Source: an uncultured Collinsella sp. (GTDB lineage Bacteria; Actinomycetota; Coriobacteriia; Coriobacteriales; Coriobacteriaceae). Taken from it: a stretch of 16,118 nt of DNA. Below, in pieces: positions 6,294 through 13,348 of the stretch. The stretch lies in the NCBI GenBank assembly GCA_958413765.1, contig CATYVH010000042.1, forward strand, positions 1 to 16,118, read 5' to 3'. The translations under genes were made by a program, and so were the position numbers. The notes under the pieces were generated by a model, which worked only from the letters and a program-made list of their open reading frames with translations, searched no databases and was not told the DNA's origin. Positions within the stretch are counted from its first letter, which is position 1. Each line of letters begins with the position of its first letter.

Positions 6294-6320
6294 CAATTGT
6301 CAAATTTGAGGTAACAATTG
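6294..6320. promoter_or_regulatory. Dyad in the hydrolase-galE divergent region
   Basis: CAATTGT (6294-6300) and ACAATTG (6314-6320) are perfect inverted repeats. Within their spacer TCAAATTTGA (6300-6309) is itself a perfect 10-bp palindrome. The site lies in the 266-bp divergent region, about 80 bp from the galE -10 and about 50 bp upstream of the hydrolase -35. A DNA-binding protein site is plausible, but the regulator is unknown. Confidence 0.3.
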
Positions 6321-6398
6321 AGCAAGCTCTTATATGAGTACGTTAACATAATCCTCTGCTTTTCCTACAGTGCACCATTTGGGCGTCCCCGCCTGCGC

Positions 6399-6404
6399 TA
6401 TACT
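6399..6404 (+). promoter_or_regulatory. -10 box of galE
   Basis: TATACT lies 38 bp before the galE ATG. The upstream TTGGGC is only 14 bp away, short for a -35. The start point should be near 6411, giving a leader of about 30 nt. Confidence 0.5.
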
Positions 6405-6441
6405 CCCCTCTAGAAGTGTTCCTGATTCGATAGGAGACTAC

Positions 6442-7503
6442 ATGTCCAAAGCACTCGGCCCCAAAGACACCTGCGTCCTCGTTACCGGTGGCGCCGGCTT
6501 TATCGGCTCGCACACCGTCGTTCAGCTGCTCGAGGGTGGCTACCAGGTCGTCATCGTCGATGATCTCTCCAACTCCAGCGCCGTCGCCGTCGACCGCGTC
6601 AAGACCATCGTGGGCGACGAGGCCGCCAAGAACCTCACCTTCTACGAGGCCAACGTGCTCGACCGCGATGCGATGAACAAGATCTTCGATACCCATCAGA
6701 TCGACCGCGTCATCCACTTTGCCGGCTTTAAGGCCGTCGGCGAGTCGGTGAGCAAGCCCGTCGAGTACTACCACAACAACATCGAGAACACCTTGGTGCT
6801 CATCGACGTCATGCGCAACCATGGCTGCAAGTCCATCATCTTCTCGAGCTCCTCGACCGTCTACGGCGACCCGGACAACCCGCCCGTCACCGAGGAAGAC
6901 CCCAAGAAGCCCGCGACCAACCCCTATGGTTGGACCAAGTGGATGATCGAGCAGATCCTTATGGACGTCCACACCGCCGACCCCGAGTGGGACGTCGTGC
7001 TGCTCCGTTACTTCAACCCCATCGGCGCTCATCCGTCGGGCCTGATCGGCGAGGACCCCAAGGGCATCCCCAACAACCTGGTGCCCTATGTCGCCCAGGT
7101 CGCCGTGGGCAAGCTCGAGGCCGTTCAGGTCTATGGCAACGACTACCCCACCCCCGACGGCACCGGCGTGCGCGACTACATCCACGTGTGCGATCTGGCC
7201 TCTGGTCACGTTGCCGCCCTTAACTGGATGAACGGCAAAACCGGCGTCGAGATCTTTAACCTGGGCACCGGCACCGGCACCTCGGTACTCGAGGTCGTCG
7301 CCGCCTTCTCCAAGGCTTGTGGCAAGGAGCTGCCCTACGTGATCCGCGAGCGCCGCGCCGGCGACATCGCTGCCAACTGGTGCGATGCCTCCAAGGCCGA
7401 GCGCATGATGGGCTGGAAGGCCCAGTACGACATCGCGGACATGTGCCGCGATAGCTGGAACTGGCAGAGCCACAACCCCAACGGCTTCGCCGACGCCGAG
7501 TAG
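6442..7503 (+). CDS. galE: UDP-glucose 4-epimerase
   Basis: GalE is the cytoplasmic NAD enzyme that interconverts UDP-glucose and UDP-galactose in the Leloir pathway and for surface polysaccharide precursors. The 353 residues contain the Rossmann motif GGAGFIGSH (16-24), the Ser/Thr motif SSSSTVYGD (135-143), the catalytic pair Tyr162-xxx-Lys166 (YGWTK), RYFNPIGAHPSGLIGEDP and GTGVRDYIHVCDLASGH. All are typical of short-chain dehydrogenase-type GalE. The ATG at 6442 is set by AGGAG at 6432-6436. An in-frame GTG at 6370 lies upstream of the -10 box and is rejected. The gene has its own promoter and a strong terminator, so it is monocistronic. Epimerases acting on UDP-GlcNAc are hard to exclude by eye. 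Confidence 0.96.
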   Translation: MSKALGPKDTCVLVTGGAGFIGSHTVVQLLEGGYQVVIVDDLSNSSAVAVDRVKTIVGDEAAKNLTFYEANVLDRDAMNKIFDTHQIDRVIHFAGFKAVGESVSKPVEYYHNNIENTLVLIDVMRNHGCKSIIFSSSSTVYGDPDNPPVTEEDPKKPATNPYGWTKWMIEQILMDVHTADPEWDVVLLRYFNPIGAHPSGLIGEDPKGIPNNLVPYVAQVAVGKLEAVQVYGNDYPTPDGTGVRDYIHVCDLASGHVAALNWMNGKTGVEIFNLGTGTGTSVLEVVAAFSKACGKELPYVIRERRAGDIAANWCDASKAERMMGWKAQYDIADMCRDSWNWQSHNPNGFADAE

Positions 7504-7525
7504 CAAAAACCTACATACCGCTCTT

Positions 7526-7559
7526 GCCCCGATCTCACGTTGTGAGGTCGGGGCTTTTT
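7526..7559 (+). terminator. Rho-independent terminator of galE
   Basis: GCCCCGA (7526-7532) pairs with TCGGGGC (7548-7554), then CTCAC with GTGAG around a 3-nt loop, with one T/G position between. TTTTT (7555-7559) follows directly. Confidence 0.92.
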
Positions 7560-7611
7560 CATGGCATGTAGCCATTCGCCGAAAATCGACCAACTTTTTT
7601 ATCTTGCCTGT

Positions 7612-7638
7612 ACATGTTTAAACAACATGTTTTACAAT
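7612..7638 (+). promoter_or_regulatory. malQ promoter with inverted-repeat operator candidate
   Basis: ACATGTT (7612-7618) and AACATGT (7624-7630) form a perfect 7-bp dyad with a 5-bp spacer. The -10-like TACAAT begins 3 bp further on (7633-7638). No good -35 is visible at 16-18 bp, so the dyad lies where an activator or repressor would contact the promoter. An ACATGT half-site recurs before glgP (9328-9333). A 5' leader of about 80 nt follows. Confidence 0.45.
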
Positions 7639-7723
7639 AGGCGTATCGAATCAGAACATCGGAGGCGGACTGCACACCCATCGGCAGGCCGACCCCACAA
7701 CAAGAAGGTTGGTGAGCGCATTC

Positions 7724-9229
7724 ATGGAGCGTGCAAGCGGCGTCCTCATGCCCGTCTCATCTCTGCCCGGACCATACGGAATCGGCGGCTTTGGCTGGAA
7801 TGCCTACGACTTCGTCGATTTTCTCGCCTCGTGCAAACAACATTACTGGCAGATTCTGCCCCTTACGACGACCAGCTATGGCGATTCGCCTTATCAGTCG
7901 TTCTCGGCCCGCGCAGGCAACCCCAACTTTATCGACTTTGCCGAGCTTATCGAGGCAGGGTATCTGGAGCAGCGCGATATCGATGGCGTGTATCTGGGAT
8001 CCGACCCCAGCAATGTCGACTACGGTGCCATCTTTGGCGGCCGCCGTCAGATTCTCGACCGCGCCGCCGAGCGCTTTGCTGCCGACAAGCCGGCCGATTT
8101 CGATGACTTTATCCAGGCCAACGAGGACTGGCTCATCCCCTACTGTGAGTTCATGACCGTCAAAGAGGAGTGCGGTCTCAAGGCGTTTTGGGAGTGGCCC
8201 GCGGAGCTCCGCACCCGCGGCGAGGCTTCCGCCAAGGTCTGCACCGACCATCCGGCGCGTATGCTCTACCACCAGATGACGCAGTACTTCTTCGATCGCC
8301 AGTGGAGCCGCCTCAAGGCCTATGCCAACGAGCGCGACATTCTCATCATCGGCGACCTGCCCATCTATGTCTCGCGTGACTCCGTCGAGATGTGGGCGAC
8401 ACCTGAGCTCTTTAAGATCGACGCCGCCGGCAATCCCGTGAGCGTCGCCGGCACGCCGCCCGACCAGTTCTCGGCCACCGGCCAGTACTGGGGCAACCCC
8501 ATCTACGACTGGGACGCCATGGAGGCCGACGGCTTCTCCTGGTGGGAGGGCCGCATTCGCGCCGCCCTCGACATGTACGACGTCATCCGCCTGGATCACT
8601 TCCGCGGCTTCGAGGCCTATTGGGAGGTGCCGTTCTCCTCGCCTGATTCGTCCTACGGTTCGTGGACGCAGGGTCCCGGCCTCAAGCTCTTCAAGACGCT
8701 CGAGGAAAAGCTCGGCACGCTGCCCATCATCGCCGAGGACCTGGGCTTCCTCACCCCCGGCGTCATCGATATGCGCGACAACTCGGGCTTCCCCGGCATG
8801 AAGATCCTGCAGTTTGCCTTTGAGGGCACCAACTCGTACTACCTGCCGCACAACTACATTGCCAACACCGTCGCCTACGTGGGCACTCACGACAACGAGA
8901 CGGCACGCGGCTGGTTTGAAGGAACGGCTACCCCGCGTCAGCGCGAGCAGACAGCCCTGTACACCCATCAGCAGGCCGGCGAACCCATCGCCGACGCGCT
9001 CAACCGAACCATCGCAGCCAGCGTGAGCGACACGTGCATCTACACCATGCAGGACCTGCTCAACTTGGGCAACGAGGCGCGCATCAACACCCCTGCCACG
9101 CTGGGCGGCAACTGGACCTGGCGCATGCTCGACGGCGCCATCACCCGCGAGCTCGAGCACAAACTCACCGACTGGACCGAGACCTACTTCCGCATCCCGT
9201 CGGAAGCCGAAATCGAGCTTCCTCAATAG
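7724..9229 (+). CDS. malQ: 4-alpha-glucanotransferase (amylomaltase, GH77)
   Basis: MalQ transfers alpha-1,4-glucan segments between malto-oligosaccharides in the cytoplasm, releasing glucose and producing chains long enough for phosphorylase. The 501 residues match the usual length. The catalytic triad is visible: nucleophile Asp291 in RLDHFRGFEAYW, acid/base Glu338 in IIAEDLGFLTP, and Asp390 in GTHDNETARGW. The N-terminus MERASGVLMPVSSLPGPYG is typical, and supports the ATG at 7724 with GGTGAG 7 nt upstream over the in-frame GTG and TTG at 7712 and 7709. It is 128 bp upstream of glgP on the same strand, consistent with a malQ-glgP unit for maltodextrin or glycogen use. Confidence 0.97.
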   Translation: MERASGVLMPVSSLPGPYGIGGFGWNAYDFVDFLASCKQHYWQILPLTTTSYGDSPYQSFSARAGNPNFIDFAELIEAGYLEQRDIDGVYLGSDPSNVDYGAIFGGRRQILDRAAERFAADKPADFDDFIQANEDWLIPYCEFMTVKEECGLKAFWEWPAELRTRGEASAKVCTDHPARMLYHQMTQYFFDRQWSRLKAYANERDILIIGDLPIYVSRDSVEMWATPELFKIDAAGNPVSVAGTPPDQFSATGQYWGNPIYDWDAMEADGFSWWEGRIRAALDMYDVIRLDHFRGFEAYWEVPFSSPDSSYGSWTQGPGLKLFKTLEEKLGTLPIIAEDLGFLTPGVIDMRDNSGFPGMKILQFAFEGTNSYYLPHNYIANTVAYVGTHDNETARGWFEGTATPRQREQTALYTHQQAGEPIADALNRTIAASVSDTCIYTMQDLLNLGNEARINTPATLGGNWTWRMLDGAITRELEHKLTDWTETYFRIPSEAEIELPQ

Positions 9230-9276
9230 GAGCTACCGCGCCCGACCCCTCCCCACCGTGCGGACGCGCTTGCTTA

Positions 9277-9316
9277 CCCGCGCGAGGCCACCCCAATCCC
9301 CTCGCGCGGGATTCTT
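9277..9316 (+). terminator. GC-rich hairpin between malQ and glgP (terminator or attenuator)
   Basis: CCCGCGCGAGG (9277-9287) and CCTCGCGCGGG (9300-9310) form a perfect 11-bp stem with a 12-nt loop, followed by ATTCTTATG, a weak U-tract. It starts 47 bp after the malQ stop. Without a clear glgP promoter after it, it may be a leaky terminator that lowers glgP relative to malQ, or an mRNA-stabilising stem. Confidence 0.6.
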
Positions 9317-9330
9317 ATGAATTGCAGACA

Positions 9331-9353
9331 TGTAATCAACCCATTACAGGAGG
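9331..9353 (+). promoter_or_regulatory. glgP ribosome-binding site with adjoining dyad
   Basis: The strong AGGAGG (9348-9353) lies 4 nt before the glgP ATG. TGTAAT (9331-9336) and ATTACA (9343-9348) form a dyad whose right arm ends in the first base of the AGGAGG. A hairpin or a bound protein here could limit access to the site. Confidence 0.4.
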
Positions 9354-9357
9354 AAAC

Positions 9358-11625
9358 ATGCCCCAAATTAACCTCATGGAACTCGCCGAGCAGTCTTTTG
9401 GCACCTCGCTCGAGCAGCTCGACGACCGTCGCATTTACAAGCTGCTGGTCAAACTCGTGCAGGAGCGCTCCGCCGCCTGCCCGCTCAACAACGGCAAGAA
9501 AAAGCTCTATTACATTTCCGCCGAATTTTTGATCGGCAAGCTGCTCATCAACAACATGATCGACCTCGGCATCTACGACGAGGTTAAGGACCAGCTCACC
9601 GCCGCAGGCCACGACCTCAACAAGATCGAGGAGTTCGAGGTCGAGCCGTCGCTCGGCAACGGCGGCCTGGGCCGCCTGGCCGCATGCTTCCTGGATTCCA
9701 TCGCCACGCTGGGCTTGACCGGCGATGGCGTGGGCCTCAACTATCACTACGGCCTGTTCCGTCAGCGCTTTGTGGACAACCAGCAGAAGGCCGTCCCCGA
9801 CGAGTGGCTCGGTGAGCAGGACATCCTAGTCGACGACGACCGCTCCTACACCGTCGAGTTCGGCGATTTTGCCGTTACCTCCAAGCTCGTCAACATCGAC
9901 GTGCCCGGTTACGGCCAGCCCACCAAGAACCTTCTGCGCCTGTTCGACCTGGCGAGCGTCGACGACGGCCTGGTCCCCGGCAGCTCCATCGACTTCGACA
10001 AGACAGAGATCGCCAAGAACCTCACCTTGTTCCTCTACCCCGACGATTCCGACGAGCAGGGCCGCCTGCTTCGCATCTACCAGGAATACTTCATGGTGAG
10101 CAACGCCGCCCAGCTCCTGATCGACGAGGCCATCGAGCGCGGCAGCAACCTGCACGATCTGGCCGACTACGCCGTGGTCCAAATTAACGACACGCACCCC
10201 ACCATGGTCATCCCCGAGCTCATTCGCTTGCTCACCACCGAGCATGGCATCGAGTTTGACGAGGCCGTGACCATCGTACGCTCCATGGTCGCCTACACTA
10301 ACCACACGATTCTTGCCGAGGCGCTCGAGAAGTGGCCGCTCGTCAGCCTGCAGAAGGTCTCCCCTGCCATCGCCGACATTATCGTCAAGCTCGATGAGAT
10401 CGCGAAAGCCGAGCACGATGACCCGCGCGTCGCCATCATTGACGAGCACGACACCGTCCACATGGCCCACATGGACATCCACTTTGGCTTCTCCATCAAC
10501 GGTGTAGCCGCCCTCCACACCAAGATTCTGGAGGACACCGAGCTTCATCCGTTCTACGAGATCTATCCCGAGAAGTTCTCCAACAAGACCAACGGCATCA
10601 CCTTCCGCCGCTGGATCCATGGGGCCAACCCCGCGCTCGCCAGCCTGCTCGACGATGTGATCGGCACCGACTGGCGCAGCACCGGCGATCTGAGCAAACT
10701 CGCCAAGTTCGCCGACGACAAGAATGTTCTTGAGCGCCTGGCCGCCACCAAGACCGAGGCCAAGGCCATCATGCGCCAGTTCATGGCGCTCGAACAGGGC
10801 GTGACGATCCCATCCAACGCCATCATCGATGTTCAGGTCAAGCGTATCCACGAGTACAAGCGCCAGCAGATGCTCGCGCTCTACATAATCTGGAAGTATC
10901 TCGACATCAAGAACGGCAATAAGCCTAAGCACCCCGTCACCATCATCTTTGGCGGCAAGGCGGCCCCTGCCTACACTATCGCGCAGGACATCATCCATCT
11001 GATCTTGACGCTGTCGCAGTGGATTGCAAACGACCCCGACGTGGCTCCCTACCTGCAGGTTGTCATGATCGAGAACTACAACGTCACCGCCGCCGAGCGC
11101 GTGATCCCCGCCGCCGACATCTCCGAGCAGATCAGCCTGGCCTCCAAGGAGGCGAGCGGCACCTCCAACATGAAGTTCATGCTCAACGGCGCCCTAACCC
11201 TGTGCACGCTCGACGGTGCCAACGTGGAGATTGCCGAGCTCGTGGGCGACGAGAACATCTATACCTTTGGTGCCTCGTCCAAACAGGTCGAGCAGCTCTA
11301 CGCCGACGGCACCTACAACGCCGGTGCGCTCTACCGCAAGCCCGGAATTAAACTGCTGGTGGACTTCATCACCAACCCGGCCTTTATGGCAACCGGCAAC
11401 GCCGAGCGCCTGCAGCGCCTGCACGACGACATTAAGGGCAAGGACTGGTTTATGGCCCTGCTCGACATTGAGGAGTACATCCAGACCAAGGAGCGCGTGC
11501 TGGCCGACTACGAGGACCAGGACGCCTGGATGCGCAAGGCGCTCATCAATATCGCCAACGCCGGCACCTTCTCGTCCGACCGTACGATCTCCCAGTACAA
11601 CGACGAGATCTGGCACCTGAGCTAA
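9358..11625 (+). CDS. glgP: Alpha-glucan (glycogen/maltodextrin) phosphorylase, GT35
   Basis: This PLP enzyme cleaves terminal alpha-1,4-linked glucose from glycogen or maltodextrin with phosphate, giving glucose-1-phosphate. The 755 residues are at the short end of the family, typical of enzymes lacking long N-terminal regulatory extensions. Visible motifs are LYYISAEFLIGKLL, EPSLGNGGLGRLAACFLDS, INDTHPTMVIPELIRLL, the nucleotide/PLP region RIHEYKRQQMLAL, and EASGTSNMKFMLNGALTL with PLP lysine Lys606. The usual GTGNMKF appears here as GTSNMKF. The ATG at 9358 is set by AGGAGG. The frame is open further upstream inside malQ, but that part is out of frame with malQ and not glucan-phosphorylase-like. 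The neighbours malQ and a convergent sugar importer support a role in maltodextrin breakdown. Confidence 0.97.
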   Translation: MPQINLMELAEQSFGTSLEQLDDRRIYKLLVKLVQERSAACPLNNGKKKLYYISAEFLIGKLLINNMIDLGIYDEVKDQLTAAGHDLNKIEEFEVEPSLGNGGLGRLAACFLDSIATLGLTGDGVGLNYHYGLFRQRFVDNQQKAVPDEWLGEQDILVDDDRSYTVEFGDFAVTSKLVNIDVPGYGQPTKNLLRLFDLASVDDGLVPGSSIDFDKTEIAKNLTLFLYPDDSDEQGRLLRIYQEYFMVSNAAQLLIDEAIERGSNLHDLADYAVVQINDTHPTMVIPELIRLLTTEHGIEFDEAVTIVRSMVAYTNHTILAEALEKWPLVSLQKVSPAIADIIVKLDEIAKAEHDDPRVAIIDEHDTVHMAHMDIHFGFSINGVAALHTKILEDTELHPFYEIYPEKFSNKTNGITFRRWIHGANPALASLLDDVIGTDWRSTGDLSKLAKFADDKNVLERLAATKTEAKAIMRQFMALEQGVTIPSNAIIDVQVKRIHEYKRQQMLALYIIWKYLDIKNGNKPKHPVTIIFGGKAAPAYTIAQDIIHLILTLSQWIANDPDVAPYLQVVMIENYNVTAAERVIPAADISEQISLASKEASGTSNMKFMLNGALTLCTLDGANVEIAELVGDENIYTFGASSKQVEQLYADGTYNAGALYRKPGIKLLVDFITNPAFMATGNAERLQRLHDDIKGKDWFMALLDIEEYIQTKERVLADYEDQDAWMRKALINIANAGTFSSDRTISQYNDEIWHLS

Positions 11626-11650
11626 TTCGGTTTCATCGCCCATCCTCTTG

Positions 11651-11684
11651 AAAACGGAGCCACGGCAACGCGGCTCCGTTTTTT
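11651..11684 (+). terminator. Rho-independent terminator of glgP
   Basis: ACGGAGCC pairs with GGCTCCGT, and past one mismatch CG/CG pairs close a GCAA tetraloop. TTTTTT follows on plus, and AAAA precedes the stem. It starts 25 bp after the glgP stop. Confidence 0.92.
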
Positions 11685-11721
11685 GTGCCCGCACGTTACC
11701 CTGTGATCCGACTCGGCCAAA

Positions 11722-11943
11722 CAATCTCGATCCATAACAACTACTCAACCAAAACGGTCCCAGCTGTTACAGATTGAGACATACCGGCCCCTCCCCTTGG
11801 GTTTATCTCAATCTGTAACATCTAGCAGGTGAAATTCGCCTTCGGTGTTACAGATTTAGATGAAATGGTTGGCACAGCGGAACCGTCTCGATCTGTAACA
11901 TCTAACGTCCGAAATCGGCCCTACCTGTTACAGATCAAGACAA
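11722..11943. repeat. Three-unit array of palindrome-ended 61-nt repeats
   Basis: Units lie at 11722-11782, 11803-11863 and 11883-11943 and align without gaps, with a period of 81 then 80 bp. Each has a left arm like GTCTCGATCTGTAACA, a 25-nt centre and a right arm like TGTTACAGATCAAGAC, the inverse of the left. The centres are partly conserved (CTA near the start, GAAAT-GCC-like in the middle of units 2 and 3). Unit 1 has the most decayed left arm (CCATAACA for CTGTAACA). Unit-to-unit gaps of 20 and 19 nt show no similarity. The array lies between facing terminators of convergent operons. No open frame or promoter is evident. It resembles BIME-type mosaic repeats, but the family is not recognised. 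Confidence 0.9.
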
Positions 11944-11960
11944 ACTGACAGACGGAAAGC

Positions 11961-12012
11961 CCCAACACAAAGAAAGGCTCCCCTCTCGCCCAGTGGACGG
12001 GAGGGGAGCCTT
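11961..12012 (-). terminator. Terminator of the sugar ABC transporter operon
   Basis: AAGGCTCCCCTC (11974-11985) and GAGGGGAGCCTT (12001-12012) form a perfect 12-bp stem. On minus it is followed by TCTTTGTGTTG. It lies about 70 bp after the ATPase gene stop. The stretch between (12013-12080) holds nothing I can identify. Confidence 0.85.
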
Positions 12013-12080
12013 ATATGTGACCGCGGCAAAAGGATGGCAATACCGCAGTCGCCCAAAGGGAGGGCCTGGATGAACCGGGC

Positions 12081-13280
12081 CTAGATAAGGTTCTTGCCAG
12101 ACACCTTATCGAAGAGGTGGGTCGCGTTCTTCTCGAACTTGAACCAGATGGGGTCGCCCGCCTTGAGCGCACCCTTGGCCTCAAGGTCGACAACGGGAAT
12201 GATCAGGACGAACTGGCCATCGGGAGCGGTCACGTGGACATGCTCGGTCGAACCCATGAGCTCGGTCACCTCGACGGTACCCTGGAGCGCGCCCTCCTCG
12301 TCCTTGTCGGCAAGCAGAATCTGCTCGGGACGCACGCCGGCCGTGATCTCCTTCACGTCGCCGCCGTCCCAGTTGAGAGCAAGCTGAGCGCAGGTCTCGG
12401 GGGCGAGCGCCACGTTCATATCCTCGGTCTTGACGGTAAAGCCGTTGCCCGAGCGCACCAGCTGGGCATCGAAGAAGTTCATCTGCGGCACGCCGATAAA
12501 GCCGGCGACGAAGATGTTCGCGGGATGGTTGAATACCTCCTGCGGGGTGGCGATCTGCTGGACGACGCCGTCCTTCATGACCACGATACGGTCACCGAGG
12601 GTCATAGCCTCGGTCTGGTCGTGAGTAACATAAATGAACGTGCCCTTGATCTCGTGGCGCAGCTTAATGAGCTCGGCACGCATCTGGTTACGAAGCTTGG
12701 CGTCCAGGTTGGACAGCGGCTCGTCCATCAGGAAGACCTTGGGGTCTCGCACGATGGCGCGGCCGATGGCGACGCGCTGGCGCTGGCCACCCGAAAGCGC
12801 CTTAGGCTTACGGTCAAGATACTCGGTAATGCCCAGGATCTCGGCAGCGGAGCGAACCTTGCGGTCGATCTCGTCCTTGGGGACCTTCTTGAGCTCAAGC
12901 GTAAACGCCATGTTCTCGTACACCGTCATATTGGGGTACAGAGCATAGCTCTGGAACACCATGGCAATGTCGCGGTCCTTGGGTGCCACGTCGTTGACGC
13001 GCTTGCCATCGATGAACACATCGCCGGAGGTGATGTCCTCCAGGCCGGCGACCATGCGCATCGTCGTGGACTTACCGCAGCCAGAAGGGCCAACGAGGAC
13101 GATGAACTCCTGGTCGTGAACGGTGAGGTTGAAGTCCTCTACAGCGAGCACACCGTCCTCGGTAACCTTGAGGTTGTGCTTCTTCTCCTCGGTCTTCTTC
13201 TTTTTGCCAAAGAAGCCCTTCTTTTTTGACTCGTTGTTGGGATACACCTTCTGAACATGTTTGAGAACGATCTCGGCCAT
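12081..13280 (-). CDS. Sugar ABC transporter ATPase, MsmX/UgpC/MalK type
   Basis: This is a 399-residue cytoplasmic ATPase powering a CUT1-type sugar importer. Motifs are Walker A GPSGCGKS (64-71, Lys70), Q-loop Gln110, signature LSGGQRQRVAIGRA (from 162), Walker B VFLMDE (182-187) and H-loop His220. The C-terminal OB/TOBE regulatory domain runs from about 245 to the end. MsmX-like proteins often serve several importers. An oddity is about 27 extra residues at 14-42, very Lys/Glu-rich (KKKGFFGKKKKTEEKK), between the first strand and the next. The family normally goes almost directly from KVY to the V-A-V-x-DFNL strand. The gene lies 68 bp after malG with a hairpin between, and is last in the operon. 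The ATG at 13280 has an AAAGGT-like ribosome site. Substrate specificity is not readable here. Confidence 0.96.
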   Translation of the reverse strand: MAEIVLKHVQKVYPNNESKKKGFFGKKKKTEEKKHNLKVTEDGVLAVEDFNLTVHDQEFIVLVGPSGCGKSTTMRMVAGLEDITSGDVFIDGKRVNDVAPKDRDIAMVFQSYALYPNMTVYENMAFTLELKKVPKDEIDRKVRSAAEILGITEYLDRKPKALSGGQRQRVAIGRAIVRDPKVFLMDEPLSNLDAKLRNQMRAELIKLRHEIKGTFIYVTHDQTEAMTLGDRIVVMKDGVVQQIATPQEVFNHPANIFVAGFIGVPQMNFFDAQLVRSGNGFTVKTEDMNVALAPETCAQLALNWDGGDVKEITAGVRPEQILLADKDEEGALQGTVEVTELMGSTEHVHVTAPDGQFVLIIPVVDLEAKGALKAGDPIWFKFEKNATHLFDKVSGKNLI

Positions 13281-13298
13281 GTCTCTACCTTTCGATAC

Positions 13299-13323
13299 GC
13301 GGCGCCGCGCTGAGGGGCGCCGC
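13299..13323 (-). other. Intercistronic stem-loop between malG and the ATPase gene
   Basis: GCGGCGCC (13299-13306) and GGCGCCGC (13316-13323) form a perfect 8-bp GC stem with a 9-nt loop. No U-tract follows on minus, so it is more likely an RNA-stability or processing element than a terminator. The ATPase ribosome site follows about 12 nt later. Confidence 0.55.
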
Positions 13324-13348
13324 CAAAACTTGCAAAACAGTTACGGCA

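Noticed and set aside
6343..7593. Long open frame antisense to galE
   Set aside because: It spans the galE promoter and terminator on the other strand, is low-complexity, and galE motifs are intact on plus.
7757..9226. Long open frame (about 489 codons) antisense to malQ
   Set aside because: It is the mirror of a GC-rich coding frame, with repetitive Val/Gly/Ala/Asp composition and no recognisable motifs, while the plus strand encodes a complete GH77 enzyme with its catalytic triad.
9034..9357. N-terminal extension of glgP into malQ
   Set aside because: The frame is open, but the residues are not phosphorylase-like and they overlap malQ out of frame. A strong AGGAGG sets the start at 9358.
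9826..10998. Long open frame (about 390 codons) antisense to glgP
   Set aside because: It is low-complexity, Val/Gly/Asp-rich and lacks a ribosome site. It lies wholly within a clear phosphorylase gene.
11722..11943. CRISPR array reading of the three repeats
   Set aside because: The repeats are 61 nt and diverged, the gaps are only 19-20 nt, each unit is a palindrome around a 25-nt centre, and no cas genes are nearby.
12117..13229. Long open frame (370 codons) antisense to the ABC ATPase gene
   Set aside because: It is Leu/Val/His/Asp-rich shadow sequence. All ATPase motifs are on minus.
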